Part shown: positions 36,966-46,248 of the stretch, in pieces | How positions within the stretch are numbered: the first letter of the stretch is position 1 | Layout of the letters: every line of letters begins with the position of its first letter | Origin: Arctopsyche grandis | Lineage: Eukaryota; Arthropoda; Insecta; Trichoptera; Hydropsychidae | Length of the DNA stretch: 64,000 bases | NCBI RefSeq assembly: GCF_051622035.1 | Contig: NC_135356.1 | Span: 3,806,577 to 3,870,576 of the forward strand | Direction: 5' to 3' | Position numbers and translations under genes: made by a program | Notes under the pieces: generated by a model | What the model was told of the DNA's origin: nothing | The model's database searches: none | What the model saw: only the letters and a program-made list of their open reading frames with translations

Positions 36966-39170
36966 ATGAGCGGTAAAGGACAACAAAAGAACGGCAATAG
37001 CAAAATTGCTAAAATCACCAAGGTTAAAGCCAATTCCACCAAGAGTGATATCAAAATGACTGGAGGAACGACAAATTCAAAATCTACCATACTACATAAG
37101 TCGAATAAAAAATTGAAAAAGCCCCGAAAATCTTTAGCCTCCGTAGGTTGTCACCCACAACTTACTACGTATGAGAAAGAAAAATCAGTATATACTTCAG
37201 GAATAAGCTTCACTACTTTCCGAGAAGCTATAAGAGAAACAGTAAAAGACAATGTAATAAAAAAAAATGGTATCAATAGTGAAAATACAGCCCAGTTAGA
37301 AAAAATTGTGGATTTATCTATTGTCCGGCAATGGGACTATTATGTGAAGAAGAAATATGCTCAATATAATATGTTCAGTAAGGTATGTTTTACACTAATT
37401 AAATTTATCAATCGAATAAATTAATTTAATTCTGAATTAATGGTTGTTGCAATTGTTGGTTTTTGCAAACGGTATGATTAATAACGTCATAATAAGCGTT
37501 TGGGTAAAAATGGTCGAAACTTAATTATATAATAATTATGCTTTAATAATCACCTTTGGTCTTTCTAAATATAATACAGGATGTGTAATACAGGTGGAAA
37601 AAATGAATAATTAGTAATTTGAAGAAGAAAAACATTTGATTGAAAAGAAAATATGCACAATCAAATCAAATCGAAACAAAACCAACACAATAATTTTTTT
37701 TAGGTTGTGGCTCTTTGCAGGTACTATATCTGCGAATTATTGGCTATTTGCAGGTACTATATCTGCGACAGGCGTAAAGCCTTATCTTTCAAATGAGTCT
37801 ACCCCACGGGATCGAATTAGAAATGCACGAAAAACCAAATATCGGAAGGCAAAGATCGAAAATCGAAAGATCTTAAGTCGAAAGATCAAAAAAAAAGGGT
37901 GCATGGTAAACGGTACATACTCACGTACATCCTCACTTAATTTGCGCGAGCAGGATACAAGAGGAACAGGCTTTTCCTCCCGTATTAATGTGCACGCGCA
38001 CAAATACAGGAGGAAAAGCCTGTTTCCTCTTGTTCCTGTTGTATCCTGCTCGCGCAAATTAAGTGAGTATGTATCGTTTACCATGCACCCTTTTTTTTAT
38101 CTTTCGATTTTCGATCTTTGCCTTCCGATATTTGGTTTTTCGTGCATTTCTAATTCGATCCCGTGAGGTGCACCCCTTTCAAATATCCCCAGAAGAAGAA
38201 ATTGTACGCTGATAAATCAAAAGAGCATACATAGCCAGGCAAAATAGAAAATAGAGACAAAAAATTGAAGACTATACCGAAAAAAATGTGTTGGGGAAAA
38301 AAACTCATCCCGTAGTATCATCCAAGTGATATAATCTTCAAAAAATGGCTTAGTTATTAGATTTTTACTTTTTCGACTACTTTTTTTCCCCACCTCCTGT
38401 ACAACAACTGCGTTAACTGTTCAGTTTTAATAATTTTTTTATATTATTATTATTATATATTGTACATAATATGTTTTTCTTTTTCAGAGTAACGATAAAA
38501 CTCAAAAGTTTTATCACATAAACTGGTGTTATCTGTGTGCTGTGTATCCCAAGGAATCCAGAAAAGCTTTTAAAGAGTGTACTAGATGTTGTTTGGCTTT
38601 CCACTCAAGTTGTGCTGATAAAGATTCTCCGGCAGTAGGTTGTAATTTTATTAAATAATTTATTTTATAGTTTTATAGTTAATAGATAATTATTTATGCG
38701 ACGTTTGATTTACAGGTGGCCAGAAATCTAAAGCTAAACATACCCTGAACTATATATCGATACAAAAATCGTTGGGTTACTGCAATATGTGTATTTTCAG
38801 TACGGAATTAGGCGCTGGAGATATCGTTTGGTACAAGATGCGCAGCTTTTCTTGGTGGCCTGCCCGTATTCTTTCGTTTGACGAAAAGCCATCATGCTTA
38901 GGTATTCCACCGTCAACTGAACACTGCCCAATTAAGTTTTACGGCACTGAAAATCACGCTTGGGCTCATATCCGACAAACATTTTCGTTTAAAATAGGTA
39001 TGTCCAAATAATAAAACTACTTTAGAGATACAAATTGATATACTTTTATTAAATTTTATTTTTTTATTACAGATTATAGCATTTTGCTGAAAAGTAATAA
39101 TAAAGATTTCAATAAAGCTGTGGAGCTTGCTAAAATTGACTTTGCAGAATATTCATCCATGTGTATGTAA
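36966..39170 (+). CDS. PHD finger-PWWP protein, NSD/MES-4-like, spliced, no SET domain seen
   Basis: Four exons join in frame: 36966-37382, 38488-38638, 38716-38997 and 39073-39170, giving 315 residues. Exon 1 is lysine-rich and unrecognised. Residues C153, C156, C170, C173, H178, C181, C212 and C215 form a complete C4HC3 PHD zinc finger. A PWWP domain follows directly (about 222-310), with GAGDIVWYKM and the SWWP core at 235-238. PHD followed at once by PWWP, and the YCNMC...DIVWYK junction, match the module before AWS-SET in NSD/MES-4 H3K36 methyltransferases. By family knowledge PWWP binds methylated H3K36 nucleosomes, so the likely place of action is chromatin. Donors are GTATGT, GTTGTA (weak) and GTATGT; all acceptors are good. 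A possible 5' UTR acceptor lies at 36917. The last codons contain TGTGTATGTAA, so the stop may be read-through of another donor (GTATGT) and the gene may continue. A foldback element starts at 39183. Domain call is firm; orthology to NSD is inferred. Confidence 0.8.
37706..37790. mobile_element. Truncated left end of the MULE-like MITE
   Basis: GGTTGTGGCTCTTTGCAGGT, a second GGCTATTTGCAGGTACTATA block, and GCGACAGGCGTAAAGCCTT match the end at 26902. The rest is replaced by the hairpin element from 37795. Confidence 0.75.
37795..38168. mobile_element. Large near-perfect palindromic (foldback) element, hairpin family copy 1
   Basis: The left arm (GTCTACCCCACGGGATCG, then AAAGATCGAAAATCGAAAG, GGGTGCATGGTAAACGGTAC, GCGCGAGCAGGATACAAGAG) is mirrored by the right arm with few mismatches around a centre near 37985. 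It lies in intron 1 of the PHD-PWWP gene and abuts a truncated MULE-like MITE end at 37711-37780. It has no coding capacity; open frames through it are by-products of the palindrome. Confidence 0.85.
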
Positions 39171-39182
39171 TCAATTATGATT

Positions 39183-40126
39183 ACACTGTTCGACAAATGA
39201 CGACTTTTTTTTTGGTTTAGAGACGGGGATATGACTTTTCTTATAGTCATATCCCTTATAGTCATAGCCCAGTGAATATGAATAGGGTAATAAAAAATGT
39301 TGATTGGCTCAAGATTCATAGATGTGTTTTTTAAATCGCGCGATTTTTCTATATCTTGGTGTTTGGTCGATGTCTCAAAATCTGTCAATTTCCTGTTCAA
39401 AATGAATATTGGAATCTATAGTCGGGTATTTTATTTTTCATTTGTAGTACTTTTCAGCTTTCACATCTTTCTAAGTAGTCGTCCAGTTCAAATCAAAAGT
39501 CTAAAGTACATATTTTCACTTGGGATTTTTTCCCACTGTTAATACTATTTTATATTGAAAGATGTTTATTGGAATATTGTTCTGGCCACACTATTTTTTT
39601 GTTTTTGTTTAAAAGGGTTAATTGGAAGTGTGCTGAATTTTAAATCGGTAAAATTGCGAGCTAAAAGCTCGTACTCGTATTTTCAAGAATCTGAATTGAA
39701 TTAATAGACATAATATATGAAATTGTCTTTATATGAGAATTAATATTGAATATTTTCAATTGAAACATGTTTATTAAAATACTCAATATACAATAGTATT
39801 AACAGTGAGAAAAAATCTCAAGTGAAAATACGTACTTTTTACTTTTGATTTGAACTGGACGACTACTTAGAGAGATTTGAAAGCTGAGAAGTACTACAAA
39901 TGAAAGATAAAATACCCGACTATAGATTTCAATATTCATTTTGAACAGAAAATTGACAGTTTTTGAGACAGCAACCGAACAACACCAAGGTATAGAAAAA
40001 TCGCCCGATTTAAAAAACACATATATCTCCGAATCTCGAGCCAATCAACATTTTTATTACCAGATTCGTGTTTACTGTCATTTAGTCATATCTCGTCTCT
40101 GAACCATTTTTCGTGTCGAACAGTGT
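39183..40126. mobile_element. 944-bp foldback element just after the PHD-PWWP stop
   Basis: Ends ACACTGTTCGACAAA and GTGTCGAACAGTGT. Arms of about 370 bp (39183-39560 and 39755-40126) mirror each other with modest divergence, which is why similar spurious peptides appear on opposite strands (39297-39542 plus and 40044-39799 minus). No transposase. Confidence 0.8.
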
Positions 40127-40257
40127 TTTGTCAGCTTTATACATAATTAATTACCTCCAATTATTTTTGAATTTGAACGACATAATGCTGCATGAGGTCA
40201 AGTGCAATCAAATAAGTATGAAACGCTGTATGTTTGGCATTACTATGAGAGATAGAA

Positions 40258-40513
40258 AACGGAATACGTGGATTAGGTTAGTTTAGGTTAAGGTTGAGTA
40301 TAACAAAGATGGTATATGCTATGGTCAAGGCCGGACAGTACATGTATAGCACGATCCGGCCCAGAAAGGGTGCAAGGAAGGCTGCAAGGGACATGGGTGG
40401 ATGAAATCAGAAAAGAAATGTGTGAGATGAGATGGGAGAGTTGCCTAAAACAGAGACGAAGGGAAGCATGTTGGAGAGGCCTTCATGCAGGAGTAGATGA
40501 CGAATGGCTATGA
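40258..40513 (+). pseudogene. Short LINE C-terminal fragment
   Basis: The frame reads RVQGRLQGTWVDEIRKEMCE and continues with ESCLKQRRREACWRG. This resembles the 'GRP..RW.DDI......W...A.DR..W' block that ends many insect LINE polymerases. No RT motif is present. The family is uncertain. Confidence 0.5.
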
Positions 40514-40784
40514 ATTATGATATAAAAAAAACTTATTTTGAATAATAACTCATATGATTTGTATTTAATATTAATGTCATGATAACTTGCCTTTAACGTG
40601 ATGATTTGAAAACAAGTCAATTCATCATGCAAATTTATATGTACAATTAAAATTAATTTAGAATTTATTACTATCATGTTTTTTTATAATTTTTGTTAGT
40701 AACATTTATAAATAAATATATTTTTTAAAACATTGTTCTAATTTCGATACACAAACGTAAGACGACATATTTTCGTCTTCATTC

Positions 40785-41405
40785 GCATACTAGTGGTTTT
40801 AGCCGGCTTCGCTCGGTATTTGTAATATAAACCGCTTAACCCTTTGACCGCGTCACCAAATTTAGCGAACATGCCCTGTACGCGGCTGCTTTTTTGCGGA
40901 TTTTGTTATCGCGTTTTCGACTATAAATATAGGTTGTAATATTTTTTTGAATTTTACAACCTATATTTTTTTTTTTTTTGACTACTGCCATCTATTGAAT
41001 TTGGTAAAGTATACATTTAGTAATATTTTCAACCAAGTTATAAAATGTTAACACAATAGACGGCTCTTATACAGGTTGGAACTTCCAAGACATCTATGCG
41101 AGTCTCGCACGCTGAGGGCATGTTCGCTAGGACATGTATAGTAGTCGTACGCGGAGGAAAGGTTAAACACGGCTAATCTAATAGTAAATATTTTATTAAA
41201 TTTATTTGAATTGTTTTACTTTATTTAAATTTATTTGTATATTCATTTGTGTTTATTAAATTTAACGTCACGGATTCTACAAACCAAAACTTATATACAT
41301 ACATACAAAGTTTCTTTCGAAATTATATACCTACTACGTAATTGTTTTACCCGGCTTCGCTCAGTATTTGTATGTACATACAAAGTCCATTTCGAAATTA
41401 TATAT
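40785..41405. repeat. CCCGGCTTCGCT dispersed repeat copy
   Basis: AGCCGGCTTCGCTCGGTATT, TGTAATATAAACCGCTTAA and, after a TTAA MITE, GGCTAATCTAATAGTAAAT and AACGTCACGGATTCTACAAA. Other copies or pieces: 15195-15430, 20240-20470, 28870-28915, 53700-53930 and 61258-61325. The class is unknown. Confidence 0.7.
40840..41162. mobile_element. 323-bp TTAA MITE inserted in a CCCGGCTTCGCT repeat
   Basis: Ends TTAACCCTTTGACCGCG and the complement of CGCGGAGGAAAGGTTAA, with TTAA at 40836-40839 and 41163-41166. Removing it and one TTAA restores the AACCGCTTAAACA reading seen in other copies of the host repeat. Internal GAACATGCCCT and AGGGCATGTTC blocks are also inverted. Confidence 0.8.
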
Positions 41406-41548
41406 TAGATTAACTCATTATAAATCTCCAAAATATTCCGTAAACCATGAGTTTCCTCAAAGTAAAGGTAAAAACAATGTAAAAACAACAAAAGTATTTT
41501 TAATATCGACATAAAAATGGAAAATATACTTTGCATACTTCTTCTTCT

Positions 41549-41944
41549 TCATGTGCCACGTCCTTCTAGAACGTCGGCAACTAGATGTCCTATTCTTATT
41601 TTGTCCATTGCTGCTCGGAATAGTGCTCGGGTGCTGAGGCCGTACCCCGGCCGAAGATTCTTTAGCCATGATGTTTTCCGCCTGCCCCGACTGCGTTGGC
41701 CTATGATTTTCCCCTGGATTATTAGGCGCAGGAGATCGTATTTTTCGTTCTGCATCACATGTCCGAAATACTCCAATTTACGCCTTTTCACACTTTTAAG
41801 CATTTCGACATGTTTTCCCATCAGGGCAAGCAGCTCGGCATTGGTACGACGCGCCATCCATGTGATTCTCAGCATCCTTCTGTATGTCCACATCTTAAAT
41901 GCCTCTACTTTCTTGCATGTGGCATCCGTCAGGATACTATGCAT
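41549..41944 (-). pseudogene. RTE-like retrotransposon C-terminal fragment (second copy)
   Basis: A 131-residue open frame carries the same C-terminal blocks as the copy at 48.06-48.39 kb: YRRMLRITWMARRTNAELLA, YDLLRLIIQGKIIGQRSRGR and GHLVADVLEGRGT. It lacks the reverse transcriptase core. On the minus strand it follows a 3'-UTR-like repeat (42000-42120) in reverse orientation to the copy at 43.7-44.06 kb. Confidence 0.8.
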
Positions 41945-42139
41945 ACGCCTTATTGCATAATAAGCTTTAAAATAAAAATAAGAAAAATAATGTTGACCGG
42001 AAATGGTACCTCCACTTATAGGTATCCTTTATTTACTAAGTTTTTGAATTCAATTATCTCCCAAACCGCTAACCGGATCAGACTGATTTTTATTACATTT
42101 AATATAAATTATAAATTTTATACTTAAGTATTTTTTTAA

Positions 42140-42590
42140 TATTTTTGGGTCTACCTCACGGGACCGAAAGTGAAACGAAAGCAAAGATCGAAAATCGAAA
42201 GATCTTAAGAGGGCTGTACACCTGAAATCTTAATTTTATTTACCGTTCCTTTCTTCGATATATATATTGAGTGTATGTATATATTGAGTGAATGCGATAA
42301 TATATATCAATACATATATTGAGTGAATGCGACAGTTGCGCTTCGACCAGATAAAACGTATTTTAAATTGACAAAATCGAGGTTTCGTATTCTACTATTT
42401 TCTCCTCCAAAACTGGACCAATTTTAAAAAAAATTTCATCATCGGTATGAGAAAGATACTTTCTGTGCATCTATCGGCGTATTTTTTTTTAAATTGACCG
42501 TTAAATAAGCACGCTGGACTCGTTTCGTGGGTGTAAAAAAGAGGCGATTTTATAGATGTTTGGCGGCTCCTAGCTCATATAAAAAAAATT
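42140..42590. mobile_element. Hairpin-family arm with a TTAA foldback fragment inserted
   Basis: GGGTCTACCTCACGGGACCG through GATCGAAAATCGAAAGATC is an arm of the hairpin family. At its TTAA (42205-42208) it switches to GAGGGCTGTACACCTGAAAT, the end of the TTAA foldback seen at 24329, and follows that element's left arm until about 42580, where it is truncated. Confidence 0.75.
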
Positions 42591-42759
42591 CGGGTGTGAC
42601 CAACCCATGACTTTATCCCAATTACCCCCACTTTATTATCTATTATCTATGTATTTGAGGAATATAAGAAGGTAACAAAACAAAATTCAATTTTGAACTA
42701 ATAACTATGATAGCGATACAAATTGAGCGCAAATATATGCAAATACTTGCACAAGACAA

Positions 42760-44062
42760 AATTTCTACTTCCGGTTGGCGGATTTTGTTCAAATTTTTTT
42801 AATTATTTAAAATCAGTATAATTATTATACACATTTAATATCAAGAGGATAAAAATAATTTAAAAGGTCAAAATAAAATAATGAAATATTGTTTTTAAAA
42901 AAAATACTACTTCCGGTTTACGAATTCTGACCAAAACGTTACCAAATCTAAGTTAGTACATAAACAACACAAATATAAATTTTCAGCTTAATACGTTCAG
43001 GGGCGTGGACAGGATCCGGGCGACAACATTTTTGACTTTTCTAATAGGAGAAAATCCCACTTCCGGTTCATTAAATTTACTGATTTTATTTTTTATTTTT
43101 ACTTAAAATCACTATCTCTATTGTACACAATAAATATCAAGACGCTTAAAATAATTCAAAAGGTCAAAATAAAATAATGAAAAAATAATGATATATTGTT
43201 TTTAAAAAAAATACTACTTCCGGTTTACGAATTCTGACCAAAACGTTACCAAATCTAAGTTAGTACATAAACAACACAAATATAAATTTTCAGCTTAATA
43301 CGTTCAGGGGTGTGGTCAGGATCCAGGCGACAACATTTTTGACCTTCCTTCCGGATGCTTCCGGAAGGGAAAAATCCCACTTCCGGTTTATTAAATTTAG
43401 TGATTTTTTTTTTTTAATCACATTGATACAAGAATTATACTTGAATTTTTTCGTGAAGATCACACATGCTTAAGGGGTCGAAAAAAATAGTGGAAGACAA
43501 ATCGAACAAGAGTAAACTGCCACTTCCGGTCGACGGACGCTTACCAAATTTTATACATAACTTGGTATTGAGCTTAAACTGATCGATATGAAATTTCAGT
43601 TCGATAAATCAAAAGGCTTTTGAGAAAAACATAAAAAACCTCGATTCTCTAGAGTAAAAGTACTACTTCCGGTTCAGATAAAAATATTTAAAAAATATAA
43701 AATTATAAAAATTATTTCTTCTAGTACATGTAAAAAAAATCAGTCCGATTCAGTTAGTAGTTTGGGAGAAAATCGAATTCAAAAACTTAAAAAAAAGAGG
43801 ACACCTATAAGTGGAGGTACCATTTCCGGTCAACTAAAAAATTTGAAAAAAATTTACGTAGTGTCGATAAGAATTTCAGTAACCGATACAAAGTTTCAGT
43901 TCGATAGGACTAACGGTGTTGAAAAAAATCGCCAAAGTACACAGACACACACACACACATTTTTTCTAGATCATGAAAACGTGATCAGTAATCGATTCTG
44001 AGTTCGAATCAGTCAAAATCTCGAGTTCGAATTTTCGCATGATCACAAAACTTCATCTATTG
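42760..44062 (+). mobile_element. Retrotransposon 3' UTR-like block with repeated CTTCCGGTT
   Basis: CTTCCGGTT or a near match recurs about every 100-150 bp. A larger unit (ACTACTTCCGGTTTACGAAT to GGTCAAAATAAAATAATG) is tandem at about 42903 and 43210, period near 307. The end, from AGTTTCAGTTCGATAGGACT through CACACACACACACATTTTTT to GCATGATCACAAAACTTCAT, is the same as at 29.9-30.2 kb. Confidence 0.65.
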
Positions 44063-44131
44063 TTACTACGTACATAGATAAAGTAAAAAGGGTGCATGGT
44101 AAACGGTACTATTTATATATAATATATATAT

Positions 44132-44291
44132 CAGTGGCATGAGGTGAAACTATCTCTCTTTTGGTCATACAGCATTTTTCAATGTGCACGCGCAGGATAC
44201 GGGAGGAAAATCCTGTTCCTCTTGTTCCTGCTCGCGCAAATTAAGTGAGGATGTACGACGGGGGGAGAGAGACTTTGACCGCACGCCACTG
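44132..44291. mobile_element. 160-bp hAT MITE carrying the GAGCAGGATAC hairpin core
   Basis: Ends CAGTGGCATGAGGTGA and CGCACGCCACTG, flanked on both sides by ATATATAT. The centre (GTGCACGCGCAGGATACGGG through CTCGCGCAAATTAAG) is shared with the large hairpin family at 37.8, 49.9 and 51.3 kb. Confidence 0.75.
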
Positions 44292-44299
44292 ATATATAT

Positions 44300-46189
44300 A
44301 CTAACCGTTTTTCATATGTATGCATGATAAACGAATACTTTCGACTTTTTCACGGTCACCCCTGTTTCTGGTATAGAAAAAGTAATGCGAACCTTTGAAA
44401 AAAATTTTTTTAATGACTTCATAGCCCCAAAGTTTATTACTATGATTATTATTTAATTATTGATAATTAAAAGAAGTTTACATCCCTATTACGATTTATT
44501 TTTGTCGTATTTTATATATTTAAAAATACTATAATAAATTTGTATTTACGAATGAAATAAAAAATTAAATTTCGATTATCTGTTCATCCCTTCTGCATTA
44601 TTAGTCCGAATAAACAAGAGTATATTGTATTAAAATTTTACCAAAGTATCCCAGATAAAAACGGATACATTTAAATAACTTTTTATTAAAATTAAAAATA
44701 ACAATATGCCAATATTATTTTTAAATCTATTTAATTATTTCTCAATTTTATTTTATTATACATCAATTAATCAAGCACACTCGCCTAACAGATTGCTCCA
44801 AAGCGACGAGTGTGCTAAAAAGATTAATAAAGGAAATAAGTACATGAAATACAAGTTAAAATACATATATAGAAAAGAAAAAGAAATAAACGTGGCATAA
44901 AATATCTTAACCGATCAAACTAAAACAGTTATAATTGGTCGCGACCTCCGTAACCTAGGAAGTGGTGCAGAAAATGACGAGAGATGTGTCAAATGTCAAT
45001 GGCACCATCCAGTGAATTTAAGATACGGAGACCACGAGGAATGGGAGAATTGCTACAAGACACAGTTCTAGCCATAGGAGTGTGAAAACTCAGCCAGGAT
45101 AGACGGACAGGATATACTTTCTATACTTAAACCTCATAAATTTTAAGATATTATCGAAAATAGAAAATTTCGATAATATCTTACATACATAAAATCTTCA
45201 AAGAGGCATACAGATGGAAAAAAATAAAAGAAAAATAGAATAATAGTGAATTAAATTTAATTAAACCATATGACACAAATTATCCATATATATCAATATA
45301 TAATAAAGATTTGATACAACACATGCAAAAGAAATTAATAACAGTCGCCATAAGCGATTTTTATTTCAGATAAATTTCAATTTGATACTCATTTTCAAAT
45401 ACATAAAGAATCTTAATGAATAAAGACGCCAGCAATTATACCAAAAAAGGCGCCACAGATATTTTTTACATCGAATGAATTTATTTTATATGAATACAAG
45501 TGTTATGAATAAAGTTAAGTAAATAATTAAAAATAAAAATGACCAACCCATGTAGACCCAAATCTATACACATATAAAAAAAATTCGATAATGACGCAAA
45601 CAAACAGACATACATTTTTTAAAAAGTTTTCCAATGTCACAAAGTTTATGTTACATACATATTCATACATGTACGTATATACATACATAGATAAAGCAAC
45701 AATTGTTGTACAAGTCATACAATAATTAACGCTCGCATAATGTGACATAAACAAAGATTAAGCCATTTGCAAAAACAATTCCATTCTTAAACAAGGTGTG
45801 TACAAAATTAAATCGCTTTGATAAAGCGAACAACTAGATACATATGTATGTACATACATGTGCATTATAACAATGATAAGAGCTAATATATTTTAATTTT
45901 ACTAAGTATAATGCGCGCTTGAAAATTCTGAACGGGCCACTTGACGAAAAAACCTTGTACACGGGTGCGCTGATTTTTTGACATTTCCCCAAAGGGTTTT
46001 TTCGCGAACTTACACAAACCAGCATCAATGTTATTTCGCATACCCAATTTGACAATGTTATATTTTTGAACACGGTAGCTTGGGTTTAACGGGTTATTTC
46101 CGTAATCAATTTCTAGTCGCACAATGCCAATCCGTTCTGAAATTAAAAGAAAACATAAAAGTTGAGTTCATCGATTCATTAGTACATAG

Positions 46190-46190
<1 letters not shown>
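44300..46190. other. AT-rich intergenic sequence
   Basis: No conserved gene. A piece at 44940-45120 (GGAGACCACGAGGAATGGGA) may be another LINE C-terminal fragment, but no frame is convincing. Confidence 0.5.

Positions 46191-46227
<37 letters not shown>
46191..46227. repeat. (TA)n microsatellite
   Basis: A 37-bp TA tract just beyond the stop of the KIAA1143 homologue, in its likely 3' UTR. Confidence 0.95.
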
Positions 46228-46230
<3 letters not shown>

Positions 46231-46248
46231 CGGTTGTAATTTTTACAT

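Noticed and set aside
37636..38166. 176-residue plus-strand frame
   Set aside because: It runs through the MULE-like end and the hairpin element and repeats its own sequence in reverse; no domain.
39297..40044. Similar 81-residue hydrophobic peptides on opposite strands
   Set aside because: Products of the arms of the 944-bp foldback, not a gene pair.
41517..41960. 147-residue plus-strand frame, and the matching one at 48589-48122
   Set aside because: Antisense of LINE C-terminal coding sequence.
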